A stretch of 7,917 nt of DNA from an uncultured Enorma sp. (GCA_905210055.1 CAJLVH010000087.1:1-7917), one strand, 5' to 3'. Counted from the first letter of the stretch, positions 1 to 6,613 are shown. A program made the numbers and translations. The notes: generated by a model from the letters alone, not told the origin.

Positions 1-145
1 CCCCGGCCTCGACGACGACTTCCGCGTCATCGTCTCGCCGTGGATCCTCACGAGCCTCGTGACCGACCGTCTTGCGGCGTACTACGAGACCGTGACGAAG
101 CACAACCTCGACTACCGTCGCTACTATCACCAATTCGATTACTAG
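1..145 (+). CDS. C-terminal end of a probable SIS-domain sugar-phosphate isomerase/deglycase (partial)
   Basis: This is the 3' end of a gene that begins before the window. The frame runs from base 2 to the TAG at 143-145 and gives about 47 residues, with a DDDFRVIV strand, a hydrophobic/amphipathic helix (SPWILTSLVTDRLAAYYETV) and a Tyr/Arg-rich tail ending RRYYHQFDY. From memory, that type of ending (helix, then H-x-L-x-x-RRY and an aromatic terminus) resembles SIS-domain proteins of the FrlB/GfrF deglycase and GlmS-isomerase type, cytosolic enzymes acting on amino- or glycated-sugar phosphates. The stop lies 14 bases before the EIIC start, so the gene is in the PTS operon, which fits an enzyme that processes the imported sugar phosphate. 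The catalytic part is not visible, so the family call is an inference. That this is a real reading frame is well supported by the spacing and the Shine-Dalgarno site that follows. Confidence 0.5.
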   Translation, partial: PGLDDDFRVIVSPWILTSLVTDRLAAYYETVTKHNLDYRRYYHQFDY

Positions 146-159
146 CGTAAGGAGGGAAT

Positions 160-927
160 ATGGCTATCCAAGCTGCGATTTGCAGCCTTCTGTACCTGTT
201 CTTCGGCTTTTTCGACTACCAGCTGGGCACGCTCTATGCGTTCCGTCCCCTCGTGGTGTGCCCGGTCGTGGGCGCCGTGCTCGGTGACTTCCAGACCGGC
301 CTCGCCCTCGGCGCGAGTCTCGAGCTCCTGTTCATGGGCTCGGTCTCCATCGGTGCCTACGTTCCACCGGATTGCACCTCTGCTGCGGTGCTCTGCACGG
401 CGTACGTGGTGCTGCTCGATGTCGACATCGACGTTGCCGTGGGTCTCGCGCTGCCCATCGGCACGATCGTGCTCGCACTCGAGAACCTCTGCCAGCCCGT
501 CTCGAACTGGCTTCTGACGTTCATTCCTAAGTTCGCTGAGAAAGGCGAGAGCAAGAAGCTCCTCGCTTTGCACTGGCTCATCGGCACGTGGGCGCAGCCG
601 CTCTACTTCGTCGTGCACTTCTGCGCCATCTACTTCGGCTCCGACGCCGTGGCGTGGGTCGTGGGCGTCATCCCCGAGTTCGTGCTCAACGGATTCGCCG
701 CGGGCGCGAACATCCTGCCCGTTATGGGCTTCGCGATGCTCGGTCGCATGATTATCACCAAGAAGCTACTGCCGTTCTACTTCCTCGGGTTCCTGCTCAC
801 GGCCTACATCGGCGTGCCGGTGCTCGGCGTCGCGCTGCTTTCCATCGTGATCGGCATCGAGTACACCGGCATCATGAAGCCGAATACCGAGAATCTTGCG
901 ATTGAGGGGGACGACGATGACTTCTAA
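160..927 (+). CDS. PTS mannose/fructose/sorbose family transporter subunit IIC
   Basis: Integral membrane EIIC of the mannose-class (Man family) phosphotransferase system. With EIID it forms the channel that carries the sugar across the membrane while EIIB phosphorylates it. The 255-aa product has the usual family length and is almost entirely hydrophobic. It contains the family signature around residues 51-71 (GASLELLFMG, then SIGAYVPPD), preceded by RPLVVCPVVGAVLGD near 29-43. The short polar stretch PKFAEKGESKK separates membrane blocks, and the C-terminus is acidic (EGDDDDF). The ATG at 160 follows a strong TAAGGAGGG site (148-156). The stop overlaps the next gene by 11 bases, suggesting translational coupling. 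The substrate cannot be read from the sequence; an adjacent SIS-type gene suggests an amino or glycated sugar. The family assignment is secure, the substrate is not. Confidence 0.93.
   Translation: MAIQAAICSLLYLFFGFFDYQLGTLYAFRPLVVCPVVGAVLGDFQTGLALGASLELLFMGSVSIGAYVPPDCTSAAVLCTAYVVLLDVDIDVAVGLALPIGTIVLALENLCQPVSNWLLTFIPKFAEKGESKKLLALHWLIGTWAQPLYFVVHFCAIYFGSDAVAWVVGVIPEFVLNGFAAGANILPVMGFAMLGRMIITKKLLPFYFLGFLLTAYIGVPVLGVALLSIVIGIEYTGIMKPNTENLAIEGDDDDF
904..910 (+). promoter_or_regulatory. Shine-Dalgarno site that decides the EIID start
   Basis: GAGGGGG lies inside the last codons of the EIIC gene, 6 bases before the ATG at 917. It favours that ATG over the upstream in-frame TTG at 896, which has no comparable site and would add MRLRGTT to the protein. 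Confidence 0.75.
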
Positions 928-1756
928 GATAACGACTGGCAACGACCCCTATGCGATCACCAAGAGCGATCTCACGAGGATGTCGCTGAATGTGGGATCG
1001 CTCGGCGTCGAGTACTCCTGGACGTATGCAAACCAGATGGGTCTCGCGTTCGGCGTCATGATGGACAAGATCTTGAAGAAGATCTACCACGACGATCCCG
1101 AGGGCTATGCCCAGGCGCTCGTGCGCCACACGTCGTTCTTCAACATCACGGTGCAGTTCGCGCCGTTTGTCGCTGGCATCGCGGCATCGATGGAGGAGAA
1201 GATCGCGAAGAACGAAATCCCCGCGGAGTCGGTGAACGACGTCAAGGCAGCCCTCATGGGCCCCTTGTCCGGCATCGGCGACTCGATCTTCCTCACCACG
1301 CTGCGTGTGCTCGCGGCCGGCATCGGCGTGTCGCTCGCGCAGGCGGGTAATCCCTTCGCCCCGCTCATCTTCCTGCTCATCTACAACATCCCAGCGTTCG
1401 TGCTGCGCGTGTGGGGTGTCCAGAAGGGCTATGAGCTGGGCGTGGGAATGCTCGAGACCGCGCAGAAGAACGGCATCATGGACAAGGTCATGACCATCGC
1501 TGGCATCGTAGGCATCATGGTGCTCGGCTCCATGACCGTCGATATGTTCTGGGCGGAGATTGCGGTCGAGTTCGGGTCTGGCGACGAGGTCACCGCCCTG
1601 CAGGACGTGCTCGACGGCATCCTGCCCGGTATGTTCGCCCTCATTTGCATGGGGCTGTACTACTGGCTGGTGGGCAAGAAGGTCTCGCCGACCATCCTTA
1701 TCCTGGGCACGATGCTCGTGGGTGTGATCGGCGTGTACTTCGGCGTGCTCGCGTAG
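917..1756 (+). CDS. PTS mannose/fructose/sorbose family transporter subunit IID
   Basis: Membrane subunit IID of the same mannose-class PTS, partner of EIIC. The 279-aa product is normal for the family. The N-terminal cytosolic part opens with ITKSDLTRM, matching the usual 'TKKDL' start, followed by EYSWTYANQMGLAFG. The hallmark GPLSGIGDS segment is at residues 115-123, followed by IFLTTLR. The second half is hydrophobic (LIFLLIYNIPAF, then repeated membrane spans to the C-terminus ending GVIGVYFGVLA). The start overlaps the EIIC stop (11 bases), so the two are co-translated. This is probably the last gene of the operon: the next gene is convergent and the following 200 bases hold large inverted repeats. 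A longer TTG start at 896 is possible but less likely. Confidence 0.93.
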   Translation: MTSKITTGNDPYAITKSDLTRMSLNVGSLGVEYSWTYANQMGLAFGVMMDKILKKIYHDDPEGYAQALVRHTSFFNITVQFAPFVAGIAASMEEKIAKNEIPAESVNDVKAALMGPLSGIGDSIFLTTLRVLAAGIGVSLAQAGNPFAPLIFLLIYNIPAFVLRVWGVQKGYELGVGMLETAQKNGIMDKVMTIAGIVGIMVLGSMTVDMFWAEIAVEFGSGDEVTALQDVLDGILPGMFALICMGLYYWLVGKKVSPTILILGTMLVGVIGVYFGVLA

Positions 1757-1782
1757 GTTGCATAACAGCTCGAGCCGGGTCG

Positions 1783-1840
1783 TTTGACTCATTTGGGGAC
1801 GGGTTTGATTTGAGTCATTTGATTCAATCAAACCCGTCCC
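1783..1840. repeat. REP-like palindromic element with GGGGACGGGTTTGATT core
   Basis: A perfect 15-bp inverted repeat pairs 1796-1810 (GGGACGGGTTTGATT) with 1826-1840, around a 15-base loop. Two near-identical 13-mers, TTTGACTCATTTG (1783-1795) and TTTGAGTCATTTG (1809-1821), are also present. TGACTCA at 1785-1791 is complementary to TGAGTCA at 1811-1817 in the loop. The 13-base core TTGGGGACGGGTT recurs exactly at 7887-7899, so this is a dispersed element. It sits 39 bases after the EIID stop, between convergent genes. There is no T-run after either arm, so it is not a classical intrinsic terminator, although the hairpin could stall RNA polymerase or protect the 3' end of the PTS message. It resembles REP sequences mobilised by RAYT (Y1) transposases; that is inference. 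Confidence 0.7.
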
Positions 1841-1879
1841 ATTTGCGTCGCAAGCTCACACGCGGCAAGATTCGCTCCG

Positions 1880-1948
1880 ACGACGTCGACCTTTTCCGCC
1901 AGTTTTTCCTTGTATGAAGACGAAAACGGCGGAATATGTCGACGTCGT
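1880..1948. repeat. Long interrupted palindrome in convergent intergenic region
   Basis: The outer arms are a perfect 11-bp inverted repeat, ACGACGTCGAC (1880-1890) with GTCGACGTCGT (1938-1948). Inside, TTCCGCC (1894-1900) pairs with GGCGGAA (1928-1934), and GTTTTT (1902-1907) can pair with GAAAAC (1922-1927), leaving a small terminal loop near 1912-1916. Together these give a roughly 69-base imperfect hairpin. It lies between the EIID stop (1756) and the stop of the minus-strand gene (1964), so it could be a two-way transcription barrier, but no terminal T-tract is evident on either strand. It could equally be a small mobile or repetitive element. No coding potential was recognised in it. 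Confidence 0.6.
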
Positions 1949-1963
1949 TTGGGTGCAGATGGG

Positions 1964-3220
1964 TTATGCGGTCTCGACGGCCTCGAGCGCCCAGGGAGCG
2001 CCGGTGTCCGAGGCGGGACGGCGCTTGAGGCGGATGGTCGCGCTGCAGCGTTCACCGTCGCAGAGATAGCGTAGGGGGAATGCAGCGCGGTTGCGGCTGA
2101 GTTCGGCGGTGCCGCGCTCGCATGCAATGAGGAACCATTCGCTCGCGATGCCGAGAACGTCGGCGCCGTAGGGGAGGAGTGCGGTGAGCTCGCTCAACAG
2201 GTTCGCCGGGCACCAGACGTCGGTGGCGAAGTCTTTCGGATATGCGTCCAGGTCAAGGGGCGCTGTGGGTGCAGGTTGCGGCTGCGGGGCGGCGGCGGAT
2301 GCGGGCGGGGCGGCAGCGGGCGTGGCCGAAGGCCGCGCTGTCAAAGGGGCTGTCGCTTCGTCTGCGTTCTCCGTCTGCGCCGCCGGATTCGCGGCTGCCA
2401 GCGCCTCGTCGACCTGCTTGGCGGGAGCTGTGCTCACGGGCGTGGACGCGAGGGTCTGGATGCCGGCGTTCGCGTGCTCGGGATCGTAGATGACGGTGAG
2501 CGAGATGGCGGGCTCGGGCGCTTCCGCGGCAGGGGTCGCCGCGGGCTCATCGGACGGCTCATCGGCAGCTGCGTCTGGGGAGGCGTCCTTGCCGTCTACG
2601 GCACCGGACGGCTCGCAGGGGGAAGTTTCGTCGGCGGGTGCGGTATTCGTCTCGCCGTCTGCAACGACATCGACGGCATCGCGCTCGGGGCTCTTGGCGG
2701 CGTTGTTGGCATCTTCGACCGCCGCCCCTTCGTGTTCCGCAGGCGAAGCTCCATCGCCCGCATCTTCGGCAAGCTGCTCTGCCGAGGGTTCCTCGGCGGC
2801 GGCGTCCTCGTCGGCAGGCGCCTCGGCATCCACCGGTTCTTCGACGACTACGACCTGCGGGCGCACGGGCTTGAGCGGGCGCTGGCCACGCTTGCGTTTC
2901 CATGGTTTCGCCGATCCGGTGCCGGCGCCCGTGCCGTTGTTCGCGGCGTCGAGCACCTCGTCCCATTCCGGCTGGGCTTCGATAGTCGCATAGAGGCGCC
3001 CGCCCTTGAAGACGGTGAGCGTGACGAACGCGTCCAAGTCCTCGAGTAGCGCGCGGGTATCTTCGTAGCCGAGCGAGCAGGCGTCGAGCCCGTCGCTTGC
3101 AAGCGCTTCCTCCACTTGCGTCACGAACGTCTGCCTCCCGCAGCCGAGCTTCGTGCGGAAGAGATCATACAGGTAGATGCGGTTGTTCTGGTTGAGCTGC
3201 GTGCGCTGCTGCGATGCCAT
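1964..3220 (-). CDS. Uncharacterised 418-aa protein: two terminal domains joined by a long disordered linker
   Basis: Not a family I recognise. Residues about 12-92 look like a small folded domain (NRIYLYDLFRTKLGC, then alternating helices and a strand pair LTVFKGGRLYATIEA), possibly winged-helix-like. A basic patch follows at 105-120 (KPWKRKRGQRPLKPVR). Residues about 123-320 are low complexity, rich in Ala, Pro, Glu, Asp and Thr, and surely disordered. A compact C-terminal domain spans about 322-402 (YPKDFATDVWCPANLLSEL, SEWFLIACERGTAELSRNRAAF, YLCDGERCSATIRLKRR) with four cysteines. There is no signal peptide or membrane segment, so it is probably cytosolic. ATG at 3218-3220 has GAGGAGA a few bases upstream. 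It lies 62 bases downstream of another minus-strand gene and may share its transcript or use its own extended -10. A nucleic-acid role is only a guess from the basic patch. That the gene is real is well supported by the two structured ends and the start signals. Confidence 0.8.
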   Translation of the reverse strand: MASQQRTQLNQNNRIYLYDLFRTKLGCGRQTFVTQVEEALASDGLDACSLGYEDTRALLEDLDAFVTLTVFKGGRLYATIEAQPEWDEVLDAANNGTGAGTGSAKPWKRKRGQRPLKPVRPQVVVVEEPVDAEAPADEDAAAEEPSAEQLAEDAGDGASPAEHEGAAVEDANNAAKSPERDAVDVVADGETNTAPADETSPCEPSGAVDGKDASPDAAADEPSDEPAATPAAEAPEPAISLTVIYDPEHANAGIQTLASTPVSTAPAKQVDEALAAANPAAQTENADEATAPLTARPSATPAAAPPASAAAPQPQPAPTAPLDLDAYPKDFATDVWCPANLLSELTALLPYGADVLGIASEWFLIACERGTAELSRNRAAFPLRYLCDGERCSATIRLKRRPASDTGAPWALEAVETA

Positions 3221-3251
3221 GATATCTCCTCGGTCCGTTTGTCCGCCCTCT

Positions 3252-3260
3252 ATCTTAGCA
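3252..3260 (-). promoter_or_regulatory. Candidate extended -10 promoter for the 418-aa protein gene
   Basis: On the minus strand this reads TGCTAAGAT, an extended -10 (TGn plus TAAGAT, 5 of 6 matches to TATAAT). It lies in the 62-base gap between the two minus-strand genes, about 31 bases upstream of the start codon. No convincing -35 box was found 16-18 bases upstream, which extended -10 promoters can tolerate. Confidence 0.35.
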
Positions 3261-3282
3261 TCGCGAGCGCTTGGGTCGTCGG

Positions 3283-4317
3283 TTATCGGCGGGTGGGCTG
3301 TTGCGTGGCGTCACCCGCTGCGGTGCCCGTGCCGCCTGTAGAAGCATCGCCGGAGTCCGTATTGCCTGCCGCGTCGCCGCTGTTCGCGTCGCCCGTTCCA
3401 ACCGAGCCGTCGGTTCCCGTCCCGGGCGTCGTGTCGGGGGAGGGGGCGGTGCCGCCAGCGTTTTGGCTGCCGTCTGCCGAGGGTTCGTCCGCAGGCGGCT
3501 GCTCGGAGTCTTCCTGCTCGGACGAATCGTCTGTCTGTTCCGGTTTTTCGGCAGTCTGGTCATGCGCGGTGGTATCTTCAGTGTCTTCGGGCGTATCCTG
3601 CGTGGCGACAGGTGCCGTGAAGATCGCTTCCGGCTTGGTTCCGAGACCCTCACCGGCTGTGCCGAGCAAGATGATCGCGACGCACGCCACCACAGCGAGA
3701 ATCGCTGCGATTGCCGAGAAGCCTATGACCTTGCGCTGTGTGGAGGCGCGCTCCGCCTTCGCCCGCGCGCGGAGGCGTTCGGGTGCGATGCGCGCTCCCA
3801 TTTGCGCACCGGTTCCCGCGCAGGGCTGGCAGTTCGCACTGCGTTTGAAGCAGGCGCTGGATTCCCAGCCGCCCTCATGCGCGGCGTCTGCGTTGGCTGA
3901 CCAGCCAATAACCCCCGTCCCTAATGGCTTGTCGCCAGGGACACGCGCGCCGCCCGCTGCGTACGCACCATACGCACTCTCGCGGACGTCGCCTCCCGTG
4001 TAGGCACCCTTGAGCTTCTCCGCGCCGGTCGTGATGAAATGCCGGTAGATCTGCGATGACACGACGGTCACCACGGAGCTCACCGCCGCACCGATCACCG
4101 ACCCCGCGATGCCGATCTTCGAGGCGAGCACCACCGACGTCGCCGCTGCGGCAGCGCCGGCCACGACCTGCGCGAAGGAGAGGTCTTCGAAAAGCCCGCG
4201 GAGAAACCCTGGCTTCTTGGCAGGATATGCCTGTGTGTTGCCGATGGCCTCATGCGGCGCGCGCATCTCTTCGCGCTGGTACGGCGCATCGAATCGGTTG
4301 GGATAATCGGGTGCCAT
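3283..4317 (-). CDS. Uncharacterised 344-aa membrane protein with Cys cluster and low-complexity acidic tail
   Basis: Not recognised. The N-terminus is polar (1-37), followed by KKPGFLRGLFEDLSF and two closely spaced hydrophobic stretches at about 46-66 and 68-88, rich in Ala, Val, Gly and Ser with one Lys between them, which look like a membrane hairpin. A polar loop holds Cys156, Cys163 and Cys166 (CFKRSANCQPC), and a basic segment (about 176-196) precedes a strong membrane span at 197-218. After that comes a 120-residue tail rich in Asp, Glu, Thr, Ser, Gly and Pro, probably disordered and outside the cell by the positive-inside rule. ATG at 4315-4317 follows GGGAGG (4322-4327 on the plus strand) at 4 bases. 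It is divergent from nadE and upstream of the 418-aa protein gene, possibly in one operon. The tail might span the cell wall; this is inference. Confidence 0.8.
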   Translation of the reverse strand: MAPDYPNRFDAPYQREEMRAPHEAIGNTQAYPAKKPGFLRGLFEDLSFAQVVAGAAAAATSVVLASKIGIAGSVIGAAVSSVVTVVSSQIYRHFITTGAEKLKGAYTGGDVRESAYGAYAAGGARVPGDKPLGTGVIGWSANADAAHEGGWESSACFKRSANCQPCAGTGAQMGARIAPERLRARAKAERASTQRKVIGFSAIAAILAVVACVAIILLGTAGEGLGTKPEAIFTAPVATQDTPEDTEDTTAHDQTAEKPEQTDDSSEQEDSEQPPADEPSADGSQNAGGTAPSPDTTPGTGTDGSVGTGDANSGDAAGNTDSGDASTGGTGTAAGDATQQPTRR

Positions 4318-4527
4318 GGTGCCTCCCGGGGTATGAACTCATGTATCCTGCGGGGTCGTTCGGCTACGGACAGTTCAGCCGCAGCGTCAGTCGACCGCAG
4401 GGGCGTACGTTTGAAGTCCTCCCATTCCTACCCAGCCGCCTTGCCGCCCGTTCACTCCTCATAAGGAGGGCACATTTCACGGTGTGTGCAAAGCGCGACC
4501 CCCGCGCGGCGGGAGTTGCGAACGCGG

Positions 4528-4533
4528 TATCAT
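4528..4533 (+). promoter_or_regulatory. Candidate -10 box for nadE
   Basis: TATCAT matches the sigma-70 type -10 consensus at 5 of 6 positions and lies 34 bases before the chosen nadE start, which would give a short leader carrying the Shine-Dalgarno site. No good -35 is visible 16-18 bases upstream; that stretch is a GC hairpin. The call is therefore tentative. Confidence 0.35.
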
Positions 4534-4553
4534 AGTGCCGAGATTTCCAGACC

Positions 4554-4561
4554 GAGAGGAA
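4554..4561 (+). promoter_or_regulatory. Shine-Dalgarno site that decides the nadE start
   Basis: GAGAGGAA sits 6 bases before the ATG at 4568 but abuts the in-frame ATG at 4562, so 4568 is the better start. The longer in-frame GTG at 4484 is 13 bases from its nearest purine-rich site and would add an unlike-family extension. Confidence 0.65.
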
Positions 4562-4567
4562 ATGACG

Positions 4568-6613
4568 ATGGACGAGCTCTATCTGGCAGATGCGGACGGC
4601 TGCGACGGCGCGCCTGCTGCGGACGGTTTCTTCCGCATCGCAGCGGCGACGCCGAAGATCCGCGTCGCAGACGTTGAGGGCAATGCCCGCGCAGTGCTTG
4701 CTTGCGTGCAGGCGGCGCATGCGGCGGGCGCGGGCGCGCTCGTGCTGCCCGAACTTTGCCTGACGGGTTATACCTGCGGCGACCTCTTTCAGAACCGCAC
4801 GCTCGTCGCGGCGTGCGAGCGTGCGCTCGCATGGCTGCTGGATGAGACGCGCGAGCTGCCGCTGCTCTTCACGGTGGGTTTGCCCGTCGCGACGGGCGGC
4901 GCGCTCTACAACTGCGCTGCCGTGTGCTGCGCCGGCACGCTCCTTGGCCTCACGGTCAAGGCGAACTTGCCCAACTACGGCGAGTTCTACGAGCAGCGCT
5001 GGTTCGAGCCGGCGCGCCAAGATGCGATGCTCGTGAACTTCGCGGGTTTCGAGAACGTTCCGCTTGCGAAGAGCATCGTCTACCGCTGCGCGGATCCCGG
5101 CATGGAGGCCGTCGCGGTAGGCGTCGAGATTTGCGAGGACCTGTGGGTTGCGGCTCCGCCGAGCGTCGGCATGGCACTCGAGGGTGATGCGACGATCATC
5201 TTGAACCCTTCGGCATCCGATGAAGTCATTGGCAAGGCGGCGTATCGGCGCGACCTGGTGCGCGGCCAGAGCGCTCGCCTTTACTGCGCGTACGCCTACG
5301 CGGACGCGGGGGAGGGCGAGTCCACGACCGACCTCGTATTCGCCGGCGAGAACCTCATCGCGGAAAACGGCAGCCTGCTCGCGCGCACGCCGCTCATGAG
5401 CTGCGACATGGCGCTTGCCGATGTTGACCTCGACCGCCTCCCCGCCGAGCGCCGCCGTTCGAACACGTGGAAGAAGCCCGTGTTCACGTCGAGTGATCTT
5501 ACGTTCGTGGACTTCTCGTTCGCCGGCGCCTCCCTGGAGCCTGGGCAGGCCGAGACGGCTCCCATGTTGCGCCTCATGCGCTCCGCGCTCGACATCGACC
5601 GCGTGTTCCCGCGCGCGCCCTTCGTACCCGCCGACCACGGCGACCTCGCCGAACGCTGCGAGGAGATCTTCAGCCTGCAGGCGGCGGGGCTCAAGACGCG
5701 CCTTGCGCACACGGGGACGAAGCACGCGGTCATCGGTCTTTCCGGCGGCCTTGACTCCACGCTCGCACTGCTCGTGACCGTGCGCGCGTTCGATGCGCTC
5801 GGGCTTCTGCGCGAAGGCATCACGGCCGTTTCGATGCCGGGGTTCGGCACCACCGGCCGCACGAAGGGCAACGCGCAGATGCTCGCTGAGGCGCTCGGCG
5901 TCGACTTCCGCGAGGTGCCCATCCATGCTGCGGTCGAGCAGCACTTCCAGGACATCGGCCACGACCCCGCCGTTCAAGACGTGACGTACGAGAACAGCCA
6001 GGCGCGCGAGCGCACGCAGATCCTCATGGACATCGCGAATCAATCCGGCGGCTTCGTGATCGGCACCGGTGACCTCTCCGAGCTCGCGCTCGGCTGGGCC
6101 ACGTACAACGGTGACCACATGAGCATGTATGGCGTGAACGCGAGCGTGCCGAAGACGCTCGTGCGGCACCTCGTGCGCTACGCGGCGGATGTTTTCGGCG
6201 GTGATATCGAAGCGACGCTCCTCGATATCCTCGACACGCCCGTGTCCCCGGAACTTTTGCCGCCCACGGGCGAGGGCGAGATCGCGCAGAAGACGGAAGA
6301 CCTCGTGGGTCCCTACGAGCTGCACGATTTCTTCCTCTACCACCTGCTGCGTTTCGGCTTCACGCCGGGCAAGATCCTGCGCATGGCGTACCGCTCGTTC
6401 GAAGGCGCCTACGACGAGCGCACGATCTGGAGCTGGCTCCGCGTGTTCTATCGCCGCTTCTTCGCCCAACAGTTCAAGCGCAGCTGCTTGCCGGATGGGC
6501 CCAAGGTGGGTTCCGTGACGCTTTCCCCGCGCGGCGACTGGCGCATGCCGAGCGATGCGAGCTCGAGCCTGTGGCTTACCCAAATCGACGCCCTGGAGCC
6601 GAATGTCAAATAA
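4568..6613 (+). CDS. nadE: Glutamine-dependent NAD(+) synthase (glutamine-hydrolysing)
   Basis: Catalyses the last step of NAD biosynthesis in the cytosol: deamido-NAD (nicotinate adenine dinucleotide) plus ATP and glutamine gives NAD, AMP, PPi and glutamate. The 681-aa product is a two-domain enzyme of nearly the same length as the mycobacterial one. The N-terminal nitrilase-type glutaminase domain (about 20-300) shows the full Glu-Lys-Cys triad: E62 in LVLPELCLTGY, K131 in TVKANLPNYGEFYE, C189 in EICEDLW. The C-terminal synthetase domain (about 360-660) has the ATP-pyrophosphatase P-loop SGGLDS at 392-397, the GTGDLSELALGWATYNGDHMS region, and the late SVTLSPRGDWRMP motif. All key residues are present, so it should be active and use glutamine. 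Its own upstream region suggests independent transcription. The last codons and the stop overlap a repeat unit (6603-6615). Identity is secure. Confidence 0.97.
   Translation: MDELYLADADGCDGAPAADGFFRIAAATPKIRVADVEGNARAVLACVQAAHAAGAGALVLPELCLTGYTCGDLFQNRTLVAACERALAWLLDETRELPLLFTVGLPVATGGALYNCAAVCCAGTLLGLTVKANLPNYGEFYEQRWFEPARQDAMLVNFAGFENVPLAKSIVYRCADPGMEAVAVGVEICEDLWVAAPPSVGMALEGDATIILNPSASDEVIGKAAYRRDLVRGQSARLYCAYAYADAGEGESTTDLVFAGENLIAENGSLLARTPLMSCDMALADVDLDRLPAERRRSNTWKKPVFTSSDLTFVDFSFAGASLEPGQAETAPMLRLMRSALDIDRVFPRAPFVPADHGDLAERCEEIFSLQAAGLKTRLAHTGTKHAVIGLSGGLDSTLALLVTVRAFDALGLLREGITAVSMPGFGTTGRTKGNAQMLAEALGVDFREVPIHAAVEQHFQDIGHDPAVQDVTYENSQARERTQILMDIANQSGGFVIGTGDLSELALGWATYNGDHMSMYGVNASVPKTLVRHLVRYAADVFGGDIEATLLDILDTPVSPELLPPTGEGEIAQKTEDLVGPYELHDFFLYHLLRFGFTPGKILRMAYRSFEGAYDERTIWSWLRVFYRRFFAQQFKRSCLPDGPKVGSVTLSPRGDWRMPSDASSSLWLTQIDALEPNVK

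Larger units (their letters stand above)
4318..4567. other. Divergent intergenic region between the membrane-protein gene and nadE
   Basis: These 250 bases must carry promoters for both directions. Visible items: the minus-strand Shine-Dalgarno site (4322-4327); a small hairpin CTCCT-CATA-AGGAG (4455-4468) that includes a strong AAGGAGGG (4463-4470) with no well-placed start codon; a GC hairpin CCCGC-GCG-GCGGG (4501-4513); and a plausible -10 for nadE (4528-4533). Bases about 4340-4450 hold no gene, tRNA or repeat that I can name. Confidence 0.5.

Noticed and set aside
896..916. Upstream TTG start for EIID
   Set aside because: No suitable ribosome site, while GAGGGGG is correctly placed for the ATG at 917, and family members begin near that point.
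872..1831. A 319-codon minus-strand open frame opposite EIID
   Set aside because: His/Arg/Glu-rich shadow composition, covers a certain EIID gene, and its N-terminus is encoded by the REP-like repeat.
1796..1840. Classical intrinsic terminator for the PTS operon
   Set aside because: The stem is strong, but no run of T follows on either strand, and the core recurs elsewhere as a repeat. A transcript-stabilising or attenuating role remains possible.
2276..3049. A 257-codon plus-strand frame rich in Gly and Arg opposite the 418-aa protein gene
   Set aside because: It mirrors the Ala/Pro-rich linker of the minus-strand gene. The minus-strand frame extends further, has folded ends and a proper ribosome site.
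4340..4450. tRNA-like or other structured RNA gene in the divergent region
   Set aside because: A TTTGAAGTCC stretch faintly recalls a T-loop, but no acceptor stem, anticodon arm or D-arm could be assembled around it.
4501..4513. CCCGC-GCG-GCGGG hairpin as a terminator
   Set aside because: Only a 5-bp stem, no T-run on either side, and it lies between divergent genes where no transcript needs to end.
4364..6583. A 739-codon open frame on the minus strand opposite nadE
   Set aside because: Its protein is Arg/His/Ala/Glu-rich with no recognisable domain, and it is the mirror of high-GC third-position bias in nadE, which has all its catalytic motifs. No good ribosome site was seen for it.
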